A stretch of DNA of 64,000 nucleotides from Truepera sp965215315 (GCA_965215315.1 CBDCDB010000008.1:3162001-3226000); one strand, 5' to 3'. Shown: positions 37,254 through 46,324, counted from the stretch's first letter. Notes: generated by a model not told the origin, from the sequence alone. Program-made: numbers and translations.

Positions 37254-37706
37254 TATACCTTGTTGGCAGTAACGCTCTGAGGGAGCCAAGGCGCTAAGCA
37301 CAGGTCACGCCCGGATGCGCTGAGCCTAAAAAATAGGTGCGAGCCACCTGAGGTCAATCCAACGCACGCCACTACACTTGATGAAATGGCTGTGGCTCGA
37401 CCTCACTGCGTCACGGTAGATCCCTTTTGCGCTAATTTCCTCGCCCCAGCGTCGTTCTAACGTCTCGTCAATCCCAAACACTCAAGCCCCGCCCGTGTCG
37501 AAAGCGCTGAGCCGCAAGCCGAGCCGCGTCCGGCTCGCGGCAAACGTAGACCACGACGCCCGGTTGAGCACCTGATGAGAGTTGACCCTCCTGCCGAGCT
37601 AACCCCGGCACCCGCAGAGCTGCCGTTACCAGGCGCTTTCTCGGCCCAAGGCTGGTGCCAACCAGAAGCACCTGCGCCTTCTGCTACCTCGGTTTCGTCA
37701 ACAGAC

Positions 37707-37819
37707 CAGCGAAAGGCACGCGTACCTTTCGGAGCGCGTCGGGTAGTAGCCGCATCACTGACCGCCTTAGGAAAAGTTAGCCTCCCTCACCTGTCTCGCG
37801 TTTTTGTGCAAAGTCGAGC
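37707..37819. repeat. 113-bp perfect repeat, copy A
   Basis: Identical over 113 bp to 41929-42041. Starts CAGCGAAAGGCACGCG and ends TTTGTGCAAAGTCGAGC. Near its start the arms CGAAAGG and CCTTTCG form an imperfect palindrome. This copy lies beside the IS701-like remnant, outside any intact gene. Confidence 0.8.
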
Positions 37820-38309
37820 TTACAATTCCTGGTTGGTCATGACTTATCTTTTCTTCAGCTTGAGGCAGTTCAACGACTTAATAATTTCCATTAAATTAAT
37901 AACTTTTGTTAAAGTTTTCATCCAAAGCTACTTTCCCACATAGCTATGAAGGATAGTTTGATGGTTGTTCTTAGACCAACCTTAAGGTTCTAATAATGTG
38001 AGTGCAGCATTAGTGCCTAATTAAGGGCAGTTGAGGGTGGTCTTGAGCAGCGCACGGGTCTTTGGCCCATCTATTCTATTATGTAGACGCAAGCCAGAGG
38101 TTTCTAGAAAGAGTCTTAAGCTCTCCTACACCTGGTTTGCCTAAATATTCGCCGCCAGTTCTGCTTATAATTTTTCTCACCTCGTCTCAATTAAGAATGC
38201 GGTGATAAAGTTAAAGATTTGATGAAGCCTGTAAAGGTCTTCACATCTTGGACTTGGGACTGCGTTGAGCTTTGACTTTATAGTTGCGTAGAATCAAAGG
38301 AGAACTCCT
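37820..38309. other. AT-rich gap upstream of the pectate-lyase gene
   Basis: Markedly richer in A and T than the rest of the window (for example ATTAAATTAATAAC near 37895). GGTTGGTC (37831) and GACCAACC (37974) form distant inverted arms. TTGACTT about 38 bp before the ATG is a possible -35, and AGGAG precedes the start at 38310. No gene seen. Composition suggests acquired DNA. Confidence 0.4.
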
Positions 38310-40781
38310 ATGAAACGCTGGTTATTGACCTTATCTTTCTTGTTCCTGGCGAGTTGCGGCTCACCAGAAAAGCCGCAACTTTCAGGTTCAGATTTGAACT
38401 ACAACGAAGCCGAGCAGCTTATTGGCGAGTCTGAAGTGACCCTGAGCACGGCCGCAACGCTGGCGTTCGAGGTGACCGCCGAGGTCGAAATCGGTAAGCT
38501 CGCCGGTACCGTCCTGAAGGGTGGCCTTGTCGCTCAGGAGTCAGCCTATCCCGCCTCAGGCTTGTTGCCTAAATTCAGCATCTTTGAAGGGGCGCTCACG
38601 CTCGAGGACGGCTCCGTTCTACAAGCTGAAGGGTTGATCCTAGCGTCGCAACTCTACGTCTTTTTCAGCGCTGCCGACAATAGCCTGCTCATTCGAGGCA
38701 AAGGCAGCGTCGCTGCGGACGGCAGCGTTGCAGGCGCCTTTCTACTCGTCAGTAAAGGAGGCTTTAACAGCGGCGTATGGCGAGCAGCGCCGGTAGATGT
38801 AACCGCTGCGCCAACCCCAACCCCTAATCCGACGCCAGACCCGACCCCAGACCCAGAAGAACCCGGCACACCGAACCCGACCCCAGACCCGACCCCAGAC
38901 CCGACCCCAGACCCGGAAGAACCCACCTATCCTGAGGAGCCGACCGCGCCTGAGCGCAACACCATTGTAGACGTAGCCGCCGCCACACCGGAACTGTCCA
39001 CGCTAGTCGGTGCCGTTCAAGAAGCGGGTTTAGTTGACGCGCTTTCTGCCGATTCAGAAGCAGGCTTGACGGTGTTTGCGCCGACCAATGACGCGTTTGC
39101 CGTGCTCGAGTCCCTACCTGAAGGTGACGCCCTCACCCAGGTTTTGAGCTATCACGTGGTGAGCGGTACGTTCACGTCGGGTGATTTAGCTGATGAAACG
39201 ACGCTCACCACCCTGGCCGAGCAAGACATCAGCGTCGAAGTTACTGCTGACGGCGTTGTGCTAAACGGTAGCGTCAGGGTCACGACGGCTGATATCGAAG
39301 CCTCGAACGGTGTCATTCACATCATTGACGCGGTGCTCGTTCCACCTGCACCCGAGCCGACTGAGCCGACTGATCCTGAGCCTACACCTGACCCAGAACC
39401 AACCCCGGAGCCAGAACCTGAAGCACCAGAACCTGATACAAATCAAGCTGTTCCCGCCTTTCCCGGAGCTGAGGGCTTTGGCAGCAGCACCGTACATGGT
39501 CGGGGCGGACGCATACTAAAAGTTAGCACTTTAAACGATGGGGGACCGGGCAGCCTGCGCGCCGCCTTAGAAGCAGAAGGTCCTCGTATCGTCGTGTTTG
39601 AGGTCGGGGGTGTCATTGAACTAGACGGTCCGATCGTCATCAGTAACCCTTATCTCATGGTCGCCGGACAAACCGCCACCGGCGACGGCATTACCCTTAA
39701 AAACGCTGGTATCACCGTCTCGACCCATGATGTGGTTCTGCGGCATTTAAGGAGCAGGCCGGGGGACGCCGTAGCCGGTCAATCCCCAGAGAACAGAGAT
39801 AGCTTCGAGATTGCGTCACCCCGAAATTCCGACGGGACTTATGGAGAGGTCTACAACGTTGTTTTAGACCATTTGTCAGCTAGCTGGGCGATCGATGAAA
39901 ACATGAGTCTTTACGGCTCTCTTTACGGAACCAACCTCGTACGAGACGTAACGATCCAGTGGAGCATCGTTTCCGAAGCGCTACTAGACAGTCTCCATCC
40001 GAAAGGGCTGCACAGCATGGGACTGCTAGTGGGCGACGGTGCAAATAGGGTCACAGTGCATCACAACTTGTTTGCCCACAACCAGGAGCGACACCCGCTG
40101 TTTAAGTCCGGCACCTCAGGTCAGGTCATTAACAACGTAATCTATAACAGCCCTTGGGGTACAGGCCTTTCTAATTATGAGGGCAAAGATGAGCCTATGT
40201 CAGTCGATCTAATTGCGAACGTTTATAGAGAAGGACCAAACAGCCTTGGTAAAACCTGGGGAATGACAATCGACGCTGACACTATCCCCTCGACATCGGA
40301 GGTTTATGTTGAAGGGAACCTGAGCCCCCAGAGACCTACTGCTGAGGGTGACGAGTGGCTCGTTATCCGGGTCCCTGACGACGATATCGCTACCTACCGA
40401 GCGAACGCTCCTACCCTGGGCGAACTGATGGTGGACATTACGTCTGCTGAGATAGCCTACGAAGCTGTGCTCAGCGGTGCGGGCGCAACTCTGCCGAAGC
40501 GTGATTCAGTAGATTCGAGAGTCGTAGAAGACGTGAAAAACAAAACGGGATCTATTATCGACTCTCCGAGTCAGGTCGGTGGATACTCTGTCGGCGTCAC
40601 AGGGTCCGGACCTCTAGATAGTGACGATGATGGCATGCCAGACGCTTGGGAACTTCAACACGGCTACAGCTCCACGGATCCTACTGACGGTTCAGAAGAC
40701 AGTGACAGCGATGGCTATACCAACGTTGAGGAGTACCTTAACGGCACCGACCTTCAAGCAACTATAGAGGTAACACCGTAG
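38310..40781 (+). CDS. lipoprotein with fasciclin and pectate-lyase domains
   Basis: 823 aa. The lipobox LASC places Cys16 as the lipid anchor. Residues ~25-165 form an unassigned beta-rich domain. A Pro-Thr-Asp linker (PTPDPTPDPEEP repeats) leads to a FAS1 domain at about 216-347 (TVFAPTNDAFAVL, LSYHVVSGTF, NGVIHIIDAVLVP). A second Pro-Glu linker precedes a right-handed beta-helix pectate-lyase domain at ~380-750 with FPGAEGFG, LDHLSASWAIDENMSLYG and VHHNLFAHNQERHPLFKSG. The C-terminus (~769-817) has Asp-rich calcium-type repeats (DSDDDGMPDAWELQHGY). The expected activity is surface cleavage of pectate, with FAS1 for adhesion. Possibly acquired. Confidence 0.88.
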   Translation: MKRWLLTLSFLFLASCGSPEKPQLSGSDLNYNEAEQLIGESEVTLSTAATLAFEVTAEVEIGKLAGTVLKGGLVAQESAYPASGLLPKFSIFEGALTLEDGSVLQAEGLILASQLYVFFSAADNSLLIRGKGSVAADGSVAGAFLLVSKGGFNSGVWRAAPVDVTAAPTPTPNPTPDPTPDPEEPGTPNPTPDPTPDPTPDPEEPTYPEEPTAPERNTIVDVAAATPELSTLVGAVQEAGLVDALSADSEAGLTVFAPTNDAFAVLESLPEGDALTQVLSYHVVSGTFTSGDLADETTLTTLAEQDISVEVTADGVVLNGSVRVTTADIEASNGVIHIIDAVLVPPAPEPTEPTDPEPTPDPEPTPEPEPEAPEPDTNQAVPAFPGAEGFGSSTVHGRGGRILKVSTLNDGGPGSLRAALEAEGPRIVVFEVGGVIELDGPIVISNPYLMVAGQTATGDGITLKNAGITVSTHDVVLRHLRSRPGDAVAGQSPENRDSFEIASPRNSDGTYGEVYNVVLDHLSASWAIDENMSLYGSLYGTNLVRDVTIQWSIVSEALLDSLHPKGLHSMGLLVGDGANRVTVHHNLFAHNQERHPLFKSGTSGQVINNVIYNSPWGTGLSNYEGKDEPMSVDLIANVYREGPNSLGKTWGMTIDADTIPSTSEVYVEGNLSPQRPTAEGDEWLVIRVPDDDIATYRANAPTLGELMVDITSAEIAYEAVLSGAGATLPKRDSVDSRVVEDVKNKTGSIIDSPSQVGGYSVGVTGSGPLDSDDDGMPDAWELQHGYSSTDPTDGSEDSDSDGYTNVEEYLNGTDLQATIEVTP

Positions 40782-41056
40782 CGGAAACGCCCATAACCTC
40801 ATCCTCGCTCACTGCTCGTTCCTTTAGGATACAGACGAGAACATGAGCATCCACGCCACTGCACCGTCATGTCCCGAATGGGCCGATGCAGTGGCGCACC
40901 GTGGGACGTCTTGCAGCGCCCGTTGAGATGAGAACCAATAACAGACTTCACATCTACAATTTCGCAAAGCTGATCAGGAAGCTCATGTGTAAGCCATTTT
41001 TTAGGGGGTTAGGTAAATGCTTAGAAAGGCGTATGAACTTCACGAACGAAGATGGA
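40782..41056. other. gap between the pectate-lyase gene and IS debris
   Basis: The only longer frames (for example 40886-41104) have no family signature and look like debris. No terminator stem is obvious after the pectate-lyase gene. Confidence 0.35.
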
Positions 41057-41320
41057 TTAGCGAATAAGCGCCACATCCCTGCTGCTCGCCATCTCGCAAA
41101 GTGATAGTAGACGCTTTGCCACGGGGGGAAAATTACTGGGCAAGTCTCGCCAAATATAACCGTTTCGCAGCACGTAACGCACTGCATTGACCAGTAACCT
41201 GAGCTTATAGCTCGTTTTCCTGCCTCTCGATTGTACTGGCGTCAGCCGTAACAGATAAGGTTTGAGTAGCTGCCACGCTTCATCTTTTGAGTCCGTTGTA
41301 TACTGCTTTCGCTGTAACAT
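41057..41320 (-). pseudogene. truncated IS5-family transposase
   Basis: The N-terminal part of an IS5-type transposase reads DEAWQLLKPYLL, then RLLVNAVRYVLRNGYIWRDLP. A frameshift in a C6 run (minus strand) follows, after which PPWQSVYYHFARWRAAGMW continues in another frame. The remaining two thirds, including the catalytic residues, are missing. Confidence 0.7.
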
Positions 41321-41448
41321 TCACCCCCTACTCTTCCATAAATAGGGGGATTTCCTAAACACCTTTTAGGTTTCTGCTCCCTTTGCTTAAAGCAAAAGTT
41401 GATAAAGGTAGCACTTCCAACATTCACAGCTACAACGCAAACTAGAGC

Positions 41449-41999
41449 ATGGCGAGCTATTCGTTAGACCTGCGGCAACAAATTGTCAAAGCACATATCG
41501 AAGAGGGACAGAACAAAAGCGCGGTAGCTAAGCGCTTTGGGGTAAGCCGCTGGAGCGCCCTGCGCTATGTCAAACGCTTTAGCGCTGGGGAGCTAGCGGC
41601 AACGCCGCACCCAGGCAAAAGGCGGCTGCTTGATGCCAAAGGCTATGAGCAGTTGCGGCGTCAGGTTGAGGCACACCACGACTGGAGCCTCGAGCAGCAC
41701 GCCGCTGAGCTTAGTAGAGAGACGGGTATAGAGCTTAAGAAGTCATCAGTAGGCAACTACCTCAAGCGCATGGGCATCACCTATAAAAAAAGAGTTTCAG
41801 TGCTATAGAACGAGACGAGCAAAAGCGAGCAGCTTATCTGAAAGATGTCAGCTGTAAAAAGACGAAGACGCTTGTATTCATTGACGAAACAAGTGCCTAC
41901 GTCGGACAGAGCCGTGAGTACGGCTGGGCAGCGAAAGGCACGCGTACCTTTCGGAGCGCGTCGGGTAGTAGCCGCATCACTGACCGCCTTAGGAAAAGT
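41449..41999 (+). pseudogene. IS630-family transposase, truncated, with A7 frameshift site
   Basis: The helix-turn-helix half (41449-41808, MASYSLDLRQQIVKAHIEEG) meets a run of seven A at 41785-41791. Re-reading one base back gives KKSFSAIERDEQKRAAYLKD and continues to LVFIDETSAYVGQSREYGWA, holding the first catalytic Asp. The frame then runs into the 113-bp repeat and ends at a stop near 41999. The second Asp and the Glu are missing, so the protein cannot be active. Confidence 0.7.
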
Positions 42000-42041
42000 T
42001 AGCCTCCCTCACCTGTCTCGCGTTTTTGTGCAAAGTCGAGC
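41929..42041. repeat. 113-bp perfect repeat, copy B
   Basis: Identical to 37707-37819. Its first bases continue the transposase reading (AAKGTR, a usual IS630 motif), so either the repeat is a transposase fragment copied elsewhere or its insertion point happens to keep that motif. Confidence 0.8.
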
Positions 42042-42308
42042 CGAGTTAACCTATTTCAAAAAAGATCGCTGTGCCGGGTACCTGTGGCCCGCCAGCGCCC
42101 GTTTTCTTGTTGAAAATGAGACAATCCTGATAAGTTGCGCTCATGGATAACGAAGACTTCGGGGTGTGGGGTGATCGGAGACACCAGCTTTACTGCCGAC
42201 GAGCAGGCCGCGTTCCGGGTTGCGGCTCGAGTAATACCGGTTAAAAAGCCGTCAATTGCCATAGATGCTCACTTAAATTTTCGGACTGCGTTTATTCGCC
42301 CACTGGGT
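42042..42308. other. gap without recognisable genes
   Basis: About 270 bp after the IS630 remnant. Short frames carry no family signature. It contains the promoter of the next gene. Confidence 0.3.
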
Positions 42309-42314
42309 TAGACT
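42309..42314 (+). promoter_or_regulatory. TANNNT box 7 nt before a GTG start
   Basis: TAGACT, then AGGGCCC, then GTG. No ribosome site. Fits a leaderless promoter with a GTG start. Confidence 0.5.
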
Positions 42315-42321
42315 AGGGCCC

Positions 42322-43236
42322 GTGAAACACGTCGTCAGCGTCTCTTTAGGGTCTCCCAAACGTGATTTTTCAGAAGTTTTGACGCTTTTAGGTCACGAAG
42401 TCAGTGTACGGCGGCTCGGTACGGACGGCAACGTAAAACGGGCGGCGGCGCTAATCCGCGAACTCGATACGGGTTGGCACGGCCCGGTAGACGCCATCGG
42501 TTTGGGCGGTCTAGACCTTTATTTTTACGTTGGTAACAGGCGCTATACCCTTCGGCAGGGGGCGCGGCTGGCGGCGCAAGCGAAAAAGGTGCCGGTCGTG
42601 TGCGGAGCGGGACTTAAAGGGAGCCTCGAGCGCCACGTCGTAGAAAATCTGAACTGCCGGATTCCACTTTCAGGAACAAAAGCGCTGATGGTCTCCGCCG
42701 TAGACCGTTTCGGGATGGCGGAAGCGTTGACGCAAACCGGCGCAAAGGTTGCGTTTGGCGACCTGGCGTTTGCACTCGGTATTCCTAAACTCATTTACGG
42801 CACCCGTCAGCTCCACATACTGGCAGCGGTACTTTTACCGGTAGCTACGAAACTGCCCATCAGCGTGCTATACCCAACCGGAGAGATGCAGGACAAAGAG
42901 AACGGGGCGCTGGGGCCGTTTTACGGGAAAATCTACGACGAAGCCGACGTGATTGCCGGAGACTGGCACTTTATCCGCCGGTATTTGCCAGAGCGTCTAG
43001 GCGATAAAATCATCCTGACGAATACGACGACGCCGGGCGACGCCGAACTTCTACAGCAGCGTGGGGTGGCGCTTCTGGTGACGACGACGCCGAGGTTAGG
43101 AGGCCGAAGTGTGGCGACAAACGTGCTCGAGGCCGCCTTCGTCGCTGTTACCGGTGGAAAGCTGCTCAGTCCGGAAGAACTTTCCGGTTTTGTCAAAAGG
43201 TCGGGTCTAAACGGAACATTCATCAGCTTTAGCTAA
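42322..43236 (+). CDS. conserved Deinococcota protein (annotated elsewhere as quinate 5-dehydrogenase)
   Basis: 304 aa, soluble, GTG start. Recognisable stretches include MKHVVSVSLGSPKRDF, IGLGGLDLYFYVGNRRYTL, VPVVCGAGLKGSLERHVVEN, LYPTGEMQDKENG and TNTTTPGDAELLQQRGV. I recall similar Deinococcus/Thermus proteins carried under the name quinate 5-dehydrogenase, but I see no clear Rossmann nucleotide loop, so the activity is unproven. It stands alone between IS debris and the efp operon. Confidence 0.6.
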   Translation: MKHVVSVSLGSPKRDFSEVLTLLGHEVSVRRLGTDGNVKRAAALIRELDTGWHGPVDAIGLGGLDLYFYVGNRRYTLRQGARLAAQAKKVPVVCGAGLKGSLERHVVENLNCRIPLSGTKALMVSAVDRFGMAEALTQTGAKVAFGDLAFALGIPKLIYGTRQLHILAAVLLPVATKLPISVLYPTGEMQDKENGALGPFYGKIYDEADVIAGDWHFIRRYLPERLGDKIILTNTTTPGDAELLQQRGVALLVTTTPRLGGRSVATNVLEAAFVAVTGGKLLSPEELSGFVKRSGLNGTFISFS

Positions 43237-43364
43237 GCTGTAGCGTGATGCTGGAGCGGCCCGATTGACACGGGTGTTAAACTGATTCAACTGTTTTTAC
43301 CGGCGCAGCTACAGGATTTGCGCCTGCCTGCTTAACTACTGCTTATGTAGCCAACGGAGGAAAG

Positions 43365-43922
43365 ATGATCAGCGTAACCGAACTGCGTAACGGCACCAAA
43401 GTCGAGATGGACGGTGGGCTCTGGGAGTGCCTCGAGTACTCGCACATGAAGATGGGGCGCGGCGGGGCCAAAGTCGTCACGAAGTTTCGCAACATGGAGA
43501 CCGGCTCGATTGTCGAACGCACCTTTAACTCGGGCGAAAAGCTGCAAGACATCTTTATCGACTACCGCACCATGCAGTATCTCTACACCGACGGCGACGT
43601 GTACACCTTTATGGACACCGAAACCTTCGACCAACCGACCTTGACCGCAGAGCAAATCGGCACGCCGGTCAAGTACTTGAAAGAGTCGATGGAAGTGACC
43701 GTAGACTATTTTCAGGACAAGGCGCTCAAGGTCACGCTGCCCAACGTCGTGGCGCTGACCATCACGCAGACCGACCCCGGCGTCAAGGGCGATACGGTTT
43801 CGGGCGGCTCGAAACAGGCCGTGCTCGAGACCGGCGCGACGGTCGCCGTCCCGCTGTTTATCGACCAGGGCGAGACCATCCGGGTTGACACGCGCAGCGG
43901 CGACTACCTGGGCCGCGCCTAA
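43365..43922 (+). CDS. efp: elongation factor P
   Basis: 185 aa. Relieves ribosome stalling at polyproline. Preceded by GGAGG. The three-domain sequence is complete (MISVTELRNGTKVEMDGGLW to VDTRSGDYLGRA). The loop that reaches the peptidyl-transferase centre reads MKMGRGGAK, with Arg at position 32 where many bacteria have a modified Lys. Arg is known at this position in Thermus and in EarP-type bacteria. First gene of a long operon with accB, accC, nusB and folD. Confidence 0.97.
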   Translation: MISVTELRNGTKVEMDGGLWECLEYSHMKMGRGGAKVVTKFRNMETGSIVERTFNSGEKLQDIFIDYRTMQYLYTDGDVYTFMDTETFDQPTLTAEQIGTPVKYLKESMEVTVDYFQDKALKVTLPNVVALTITQTDPGVKGDTVSGGSKQAVLETGATVAVPLFIDQGETIRVDTRSGDYLGRA

Positions 43923-43926
43923 ACCG

Positions 43927-44430
43927 GTGGACGCCAAAGAGTTAAAAAGGGTGCTCGAGTCCGTCAACGAGTCGGGTATCACCGAGCTAGTATTGGAAAC
44001 CAGCGACTACAAGCTGACGGTACGGCGCGGTGGTGAGGTAGCCGCTGTGCCCGCCGCACCGCCACAGGTCGCGCAGGCTGCCGCGCCCGCCCCACTGCCC
44101 GAAACCAGCCCCACACCGACGCCAACGTCGTCGCAACCTGGAGCTGCGCCGACGCCCGCCGCCACAGCTCCAAAAGAGGACAAGAGCAACTTGCTCGAGG
44201 TCACAGCGCCCATCGTCGGGACGCTCTACGCTGCCCCCGGCCCCGATACGCCCGATTTTGTCAAGGTCGGTGACAAGGTGCAGGCCGGGTCGGTGTTGTG
44301 CATTATCGAGGCGATGAAGCTGATGAACGAAATTGAGGCCGAGGTATCGGGCACCGTACGCGAGATTTTGGTTAAAAACGAAGAGCCGGTCGAGTACGGG
44401 CAGGCACTTTTCAGGCTCGAGCCCGCGTGA
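43927..44430 (+). CDS. accB: biotin carboxyl carrier protein of acetyl-CoA carboxylase
   Basis: 167 aa from the GTG at 43927, four nt after the efp stop. An N-terminal helical domain (DAKELKRVLESVNESGITEL) is followed by an Ala/Pro/Thr linker (residues ~45-85) and a biotinyl domain with the classic CIIEAMKLMNEIEAE, where the Lys carries biotin. Carries carboxyl groups from biotin carboxylase to the transferase for malonyl-CoA synthesis. Followed by accC after 36 nt. Confidence 0.95.
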   Translation: MDAKELKRVLESVNESGITELVLETSDYKLTVRRGGEVAAVPAAPPQVAQAAAPAPLPETSPTPTPTSSQPGAAPTPAATAPKEDKSNLLEVTAPIVGTLYAAPGPDTPDFVKVGDKVQAGSVLCIIEAMKLMNEIEAEVSGTVREILVKNEEPVEYGQALFRLEPA

Positions 44431-44466
44431 TACGCGCATACAAGAGCGTGAGCTGTACCGGAACTC

Positions 44467-45804
44467 ATGTTTAAGAAAATCCTTATCGCCAACCGCGGCG
44501 AAATCGCCCTGCGGATCCTCCGCGCCGCCCGTGAACTCGGGGTGACGGCGGTGCAAGCCTATTCCGAAGCCGACGAAAACTCGCTGCCGGTACTTTTAGC
44601 CGACGAGTCCATCTGCGTCGGCCCGGCAGCGTCTGCGGGATCCTATCTAAACGTGCGGAACCTGCTTTCTGCGGCGCTCGTGACCGGCGCGGAGGCGATT
44701 CATCCGGGGTACGGCTTCTTAAGCGAAAACGCCGAATTTGCCCAGAAGTGTGAAGAGCACGGCATCACCTTTATCGGCCCGCGCCCCGGCAACATCCGCG
44801 CCATCGGCGACAAGGCGAGCGCCCGCCGGGTCGCACAGGAGAGCAGCGTACCGGTCGTACCGGGCTCGAGCGCTCTAGCGTCCGTTGACGAGGCGAAAAG
44901 TTTTGCGGAGAAAATCGGGTATCCGGTGATTCTCAAGGCGTCGGCGGGCGGCGGCGGGCGCGGGATGCGGATTGTGCGTGTTGAAGACGAGCTACAACGT
45001 AACCTCAGCAACGCCCAGGAAGAGGCAAAAGCAGCTTTCGGCAACGGCGAGATGTATATGGAAAAGTTTCTAGAGGAGCCGCGCCACGTCGAGATTCAGG
45101 TGTTCGGCGACGGTGAGGGCAACGCCATCCACTTTTTTGACCGTGACTGCTCGATTCAAAGGCGGTATCAGAAGTTGTTAGAAGAAGCCCCCAGCACCTT
45201 AGATACGGGGTTGAGACTCGAGATTGCCGACGCCGCCGTCAGACTCTCTAAGCACATCAACTACCGGGGCGCAGGCACCTGCGAGTTCTTGGTTGACCGC
45301 GACGGCTCGTTCTATTTTTCCGAGATGAACACCCGGATTCAGGTCGAGCACCCCGTGACCGAGATGGTCACGCGTTTTGATCTGGTACGTGAGCAGTTTC
45401 GCGTCGCGGCAGGGCAGGGTTTATCGCTCGAGCAAGACGACGTAACGGTTTCGGGTCACGCCATCGAAGTCCGCGTCAACGCCGAAGACCCCGACTATGA
45501 TTTTCGGCCCTCGGCGGGCACCGTCACCGACGTACATTGGCCCGGCGGCCCAGGAATTCGGGTTGATTCACACGTCTACTCGGGCTACCGGATTCCGCCC
45601 AATTACGATTCGCTGGTGGCGAAGATTATCGCCTGGGCACCGACCCGCGAAGAAGCCATCGCCCGGATGAAACGGGCGCTGACCGAAACCGTGTTGGAAG
45701 GCATTAAAACGACCATTCCGTTTCACCTCCGCGTGCTCGACAACGCGTTTTATCAGCGCGGCGCGGTCTACACCACCTTTATTGCCAAACGAATGCAGGG
45801 CTAA
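44467..45804 (+). CDS. accC: biotin carboxylase of acetyl-CoA carboxylase
   Basis: 445 aa, full length. Carboxylates the biotin on AccB using ATP and bicarbonate. Diagnostic blocks: FKKILIANRGEIALRILRA, HPGYGFLSENAEFA, the ATP-grasp Gly loop KASAGGGGRGMR, FDRDCSIQRRYQKLLEEAPS, and EMNTRIQVEHPVTEM. The accAD transferase genes are not in the window. Confidence 0.97.
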   Translation: MFKKILIANRGEIALRILRAARELGVTAVQAYSEADENSLPVLLADESICVGPAASAGSYLNVRNLLSAALVTGAEAIHPGYGFLSENAEFAQKCEEHGITFIGPRPGNIRAIGDKASARRVAQESSVPVVPGSSALASVDEAKSFAEKIGYPVILKASAGGGGRGMRIVRVEDELQRNLSNAQEEAKAAFGNGEMYMEKFLEEPRHVEIQVFGDGEGNAIHFFDRDCSIQRRYQKLLEEAPSTLDTGLRLEIADAAVRLSKHINYRGAGTCEFLVDRDGSFYFSEMNTRIQVEHPVTEMVTRFDLVREQFRVAAGQGLSLEQDDVTVSGHAIEVRVNAEDPDYDFRPSAGTVTDVHWPGGPGIRVDSHVYSGYRIPPNYDSLVAKIIAWAPTREEAIARMKRALTETVLEGIKTTIPFHLRVLDNAFYQRGAVYTTFIAKRMQG

Positions 45805-45825
45805 GCATGACCCATTTAGACAATT

Positions 45826-46323
45826 ATGGCGACTAGACGGCGGGCCAGAGAGCTGGCCTTTCGCGCCCTGTTTCGGGCCGAACGCGGCGATGAACCGCTT
45901 TTAGAAGCGTGGGAGAGCATCCGCGACGACCTCACCGACCAGACGCCCGGTGAAGCCGAAGAAGTTTACGGCGAAGGTTTAGACGCCGACGGTACCGCGT
46001 TTGCCGAACGGCTCGTGGGGGCGTTTGCGAAACATCAGGCGGAACTCGACGGAAGGCTCTCCAGGGTACTCGAGGGCTGGACCTTTTCCCAGATGTCACA
46101 GACCGACCTCGCCGTATTACGGCTGGCCCTCACTGAAATGACCTTTGAAGACCTGCCGCCCGAAGTCACGTTCGAGGTCGCCGTGCGGATTGCCAAACGT
46201 TACGGCGGTGAAGAGTCGGGGCGCTTTGTCAACGGTGTGCTGGCCAAACTTCACCGTGAAGGTGTATCTACGAGTACATCTGAACCCGAAGCCACCGCCG
46301 AGCCTACCGAGGTGAAGCGCTAG
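45826..46323 (+). CDS. nusB: transcription antitermination factor NusB
   Basis: 165 aa. An all-helical RNA-binding protein that joins NusE (S10) in rRNA antitermination. It opens ATRRRARELAFRALFRAERG and carries FSQMSQTDLAVLRLALTEMT and the family end block ESGRFVNGVLAKLHRE. About 20 residues of Ser/Thr/Glu tail follow. Lies between accC and folD in the same direction, one base before the folD start. Confidence 0.93.
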   Translation: MATRRRARELAFRALFRAERGDEPLLEAWESIRDDLTDQTPGEAEEVYGEGLDADGTAFAERLVGAFAKHQAELDGRLSRVLEGWTFSQMSQTDLAVLRLALTEMTFEDLPPEVTFEVAVRIAKRYGGEESGRFVNGVLAKLHREGVSTSTSEPEATAEPTEVKR

Positions 46324-46324
46324 C

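Larger units (their letters stand above)
36246..37671 (-). pseudogene. decayed DDE transposase (IS4 superfamily, IS701-like)
   Basis: Reading the minus strand from the right, fragments appear in order: ERRWGEEISAKGIYRDAVRS, SHSHFIKCSGVRWIDLRWL, then a 97-bp MITE (37157-37253), then WARQSVLMLRRWLPERDIVV, ADSGYSALDLLAACQ, PFRWILLSDPKGERDTQA, RWQLAVTAQAVRLQLGVETQ, a foreign 51-bp insert, and finally SSRAVARTTPARFGRFALV. The family signature GVETQRQW..AIARTTP is recognisable. Frameshifts, the MITE and the 51-bp insert make it non-functional. Confidence 0.7.
41411..42041 (+). mobile_element. IS630-family element (copy 2), 3' truncated
   Basis: The left end follows TA (41409-41410) and reads GCACTTCCAACATTCACAGC then TAC, matching the end pattern GCAcTT...AGcyTAC of the other IS630 copies. 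The right end cannot be found. The 113-bp repeat occupies the distal part. Confidence 0.55.

Noticed and set aside
38820..38930. Tandem CCCGACCCCAGA-type repeats that look like a short repeat array
   Set aside because: They encode the Pro-Thr-Asp linker of the lipoprotein in frame; a coding linker, not a CRISPR or mobile array. No CRISPR array with spacers was seen in the window.
40886..41104. 72-codon plus-strand frame near the IS5 remnant
   Set aside because: Lies over the antisense of the transposase debris and has no recognisable features.
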